The notes beneath the pieces are model-generated. The model was not told the origin of the DNA. It saw only the letters and a list, made by a program, of their open reading frames with translations, and did no database searches. A stretch of DNA of 7,061 bases from Lentisphaeria bacterium (GTDB lineage: Bacteria; Verrucomicrobiota; Lentisphaeria; Oligosphaerales; Oligosphaeraceae). Made by a program: the position numbers and the translations under genes. Positions 5,578 to 7,061 of the stretch are shown piece after piece. The stretch spans positions 1 to 7,061 of the forward strand of contig JAEDNB010000109.1 of NCBI GenBank assembly GCA_016302725.1. Reading direction: 5' to 3'. How positions within the stretch are numbered: the stretch's first letter is position 1; each line of letters begins with the position of its first letter.

Positions 5578-6657
5578 ATGCGAAGAACCCTCTTCACTTC
5601 CCCCGGGGCCTCCGCCCGCCCTGCCCTGTTCCTGGCCCTTTCCCTGGCCCTCCTTCTCCTCCCCTCCTGCCGGAAGGGGGGCTCCACGGAGGGAATCGAA
5701 GCCCCCCGGATGTCGCCAGTCCTGCGCCAGGACATCAGCCAGTCCCAGGCCACCCGGATTGTCGTCTCCCTCCTGCAGGATGGCAGCCCCTGGGGAAAGC
5801 GGGCCACCAACTGGGCCATGAAGGCGCGTACGGAACTGGAGGACAAGAATGTCTACCTGGTGGTGGACGTGGAGGAGGCCTCCGATGGCATCCAGCAATA
5901 TCTCCTCCTCCAGGAACTCTCCCAGCAGAGCGACGTGAATGCGGTGGTGCTGCTCACCACGGGAAACCATCCCAGGATGCGCAGCCTGTGCGCCGACTTC
6001 GCCCGGCGGGGCGTAGTGGTGGTTGCCGCCGGCAGCAACCTGGCCTATCCCGGAGGGCCTGACGTGCTTGTGACGGGAGACAACGGGGCCATCGGGCGGG
6101 GCGGGGCCAGGACGCTGGTGGAGGCCCTGGGGGGGGCGCAGGCCCAGGGAACCATCCTGGCCTTCACCGACACGGAGGACCCCGCCCTCCAGGCCAGGCT
6201 CTTCCATTTCCAGGACTACCTGAAGAGCTTTCCCGGCGTCCGCACCAGGGTGGTGGACTACCGGAAGGAGGGCAAGTCCCCCTATGAGGCCATGCAGCAC
6301 ATCCTGGACAGGGGCGAGGCCTTCGATGCCCTCTGGACAGGCTGGGATGGGTTCCTGATCCCCGCCCTGGAGGCCTACCAGCAAAGCGGGCGCATGGGGA
6401 CGAAGGCCTTTGTGGGGGGAGGAGGCTTTCCCACGGTCGCCCGGTGGATCCACGACGGCTACCCCCTGGTCACCACGGACTTCACCTACCCACCACGCAT
6501 GCTCTATGTCGCCATCCTGGCGGCGGAAAGGCGGATCCGGATGCGCCGCGACCCGCGCCTGGCGCCGGCACCCCAGGAAATCATCCTTCTTCCCACAATC
6601 CCCATCTCCCGGGAAAACGCCCAGGATTTCCTTCACCACTTCTCTGATTCCTTCTGA
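5578..6657 (+). CDS. Periplasmic-binding-protein (type 1, sugar-type) lipoprotein
   Basis: A 359-residue exported protein of the type 1 periplasmic-binding fold (ribose/galactose-binding and LacI-core relatives). The N-terminus has Arg2/Arg3, a hydrophobic run at 17-29 and Cys31 in LLPSC, a good lipoprotein signal; the +2 residue is Arg. The mature part shows the expected order: strand RIVVSLLQDGSPWG (60-73) with a following helix, NAVVLLTTGN (121-130), GVVVVAAGSN (145-154), the hinge-type helix start GDNGAIGRGGARTLVEAL (167-184), strand TILAFTD (192-198), and DALWTGWDGFLIPALEAYQ (250-268), which is like the family's 'DA-x-x-x-x-x-D-x-x-A-x-G-A' segment. VTTDFTYPP (298-306) corresponds to the final strand that usually lines the ligand site. 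It would hold a small ligand, probably a sugar, outside the cytoplasmic membrane. It follows an exporter-type ABC gene, not importer permease and ATPase genes, so it may act as a sensor or as a partner of a distant importer. Confidence 0.85.
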   Translation: MRRTLFTSPGASARPALFLALSLALLLLPSCRKGGSTEGIEAPRMSPVLRQDISQSQATRIVVSLLQDGSPWGKRATNWAMKARTELEDKNVYLVVDVEEASDGIQQYLLLQELSQQSDVNAVVLLTTGNHPRMRSLCADFARRGVVVVAAGSNLAYPGGPDVLVTGDNGAIGRGGARTLVEALGGAQAQGTILAFTDTEDPALQARLFHFQDYLKSFPGVRTRVVDYRKEGKSPYEAMQHILDRGEAFDALWTGWDGFLIPALEAYQQSGRMGTKAFVGGGGFPTVARWIHDGYPLVTTDFTYPPRMLYVAILAAERRIRMRRDPRLAPAPQEIILLPTIPISRENAQDFLHHFSDSF

Positions 6658-6665
6658 CCCCCGCC

Positions 6666-7061
6666 ATGCTGGACGATGAAACCCTAGCCCAATTCCTGCG
6701 CCTGCGCAAGGTCGTGAGGCGCCTTCGCGAACCGGACGGATGCCCCTGGGACCGTGCGCAGACCCATGAATCCATCAAGAAGAACCTGGTGGAGGAGACG
6801 GGGGAGTTCCTGGACGCCCTGGAGGAGGGAAACCGGGATGAAATGGTGGAGGAACTGGGGGACCTTCTTCTTCAAGTGCTTTTCCATGGCCAGCTGGGGG
6901 AAGAAGCGGGGGAATTCACCATGGAGGAGATCTGTCGCCAGGAGGCCGACAAGTTGATTCGCCGACATGTCCACGTCTTTGGGCAGGCGGAGGCCAAGGA
7001 CGCCCAGGAGGCGCTGCGGAACTGGGAGGGCGCCAAGCGGCAGGAAGGCGGGGAACAGGCC
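6666..7061 (+). CDS. mazG: MazG-family nucleotide pyrophosphohydrolase (3' end cut by the window edge)
   Basis: The first 132 codons of a cytosolic, Mg-dependent enzyme that hydrolyses nucleoside triphosphates to monophosphates and pyrophosphate, a pool-cleaning or stress-related activity in bacteria. Seen in order: RLREPDGCPWDRAQTHESI (19-37), the standard MazG opening; the metal-binding EETGE (43-47) and EELGD (62-66), which form the ExxE and ExxD pairs; LLLQVLFHGQL (67-77); and RRHVHVFG (99-106), where the usual Pro of RRHPHVFG is Val. The NWEGAK (119-124) segment near the end also fits. The ATG at 6666 is eight bases after the preceding stop with no visible Shine-Dalgarno, so translation may be coupled to the binding-protein gene. 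Whether a second MazG domain follows is not visible. Its place after the transport genes may be incidental. Confidence 0.93.
   Translation, partial: MLDDETLAQFLRLRKVVRRLREPDGCPWDRAQTHESIKKNLVEETGEFLDALEEGNRDEMVEELGDLLLQVLFHGQLGEEAGEFTMEEICRQEADKLIRRHVHVFGQAEAKDAQEALRNWEGAKRQEGGEQA

Noticed and set aside
5539..6639. A 366-codon minus-strand open frame over the binding-protein gene
   Set aside because: Shadow of the sense gene caused by high GC; no domain or motif.

Overview
The window is a GC-rich bacterial chromosome segment with six protein genes and little spare space. Third codon positions favour G and C. Three genes have a clear Shine-Dalgarno (pgk, the ABC transporter, the binding protein); the other three have weak or no visible ribosome binding sites. 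Two proteins carry lipoprotein-type signal peptides, so the host probably has an outer or otherwise lipoprotein-bearing envelope. The mix of a PGK with a lysine-rich insert, a GH99-like lipoprotein and a Gfo/Idh/MocA dehydrogenase would fit a PVC-type (Verrucomicrobiota, Lentisphaerota, Kiritimatiellota) or spirochaete-like carbohydrate user. That placement is inference, not a firm call.

Layout: positions 1-1044 hold the first 348 codons of phosphoglycerate kinase on the minus strand, cut by the left edge. A GC-rich leader of about 150 bases with three small perfect hairpins separates it from a promoter-like element at 1200-1211. Upstream, also on the minus strand, is a 285-residue lipoprotein with a GH99/WbsX-like C-terminal motif (1272-2129). 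A non-coding gap of about 440 bases (2130-2572) divides this leftward pair from a rightward set. It contains inverted repeats, G-runs and a second promoter-like element nearly identical to the pgk one.

The rightward set is a Gfo/Idh/MocA oxidoreductase (2573-3625), a fused TMD-NBD ABC exporter (3702-5561), a type 1 periplasmic-binding-protein lipoprotein (5578-6657) and the start of a MazG-family nucleotide pyrophosphohydrolase (6666-7061, cut by the right edge). Gaps are 76, 16 and 8 bases, so the last three look co-transcribed and the oxidoreductase may join them.

Working picture (inference): apart from housekeeping pgk and mazG, the genes point to sugar or glycan handling: a GH99-like surface or periplasmic protein, a sugar-type NAD(P) dehydrogenase, an exporter/flippase-type ABC protein and a sugar-type binding protein. 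The pairing of an exporter with a binding protein, without any importer permease, and Asp replacing both expected GH99 glutamates are the two most unusual points. No RNA gene, CRISPR array, insertion sequence or convincing intrinsic terminator was seen.
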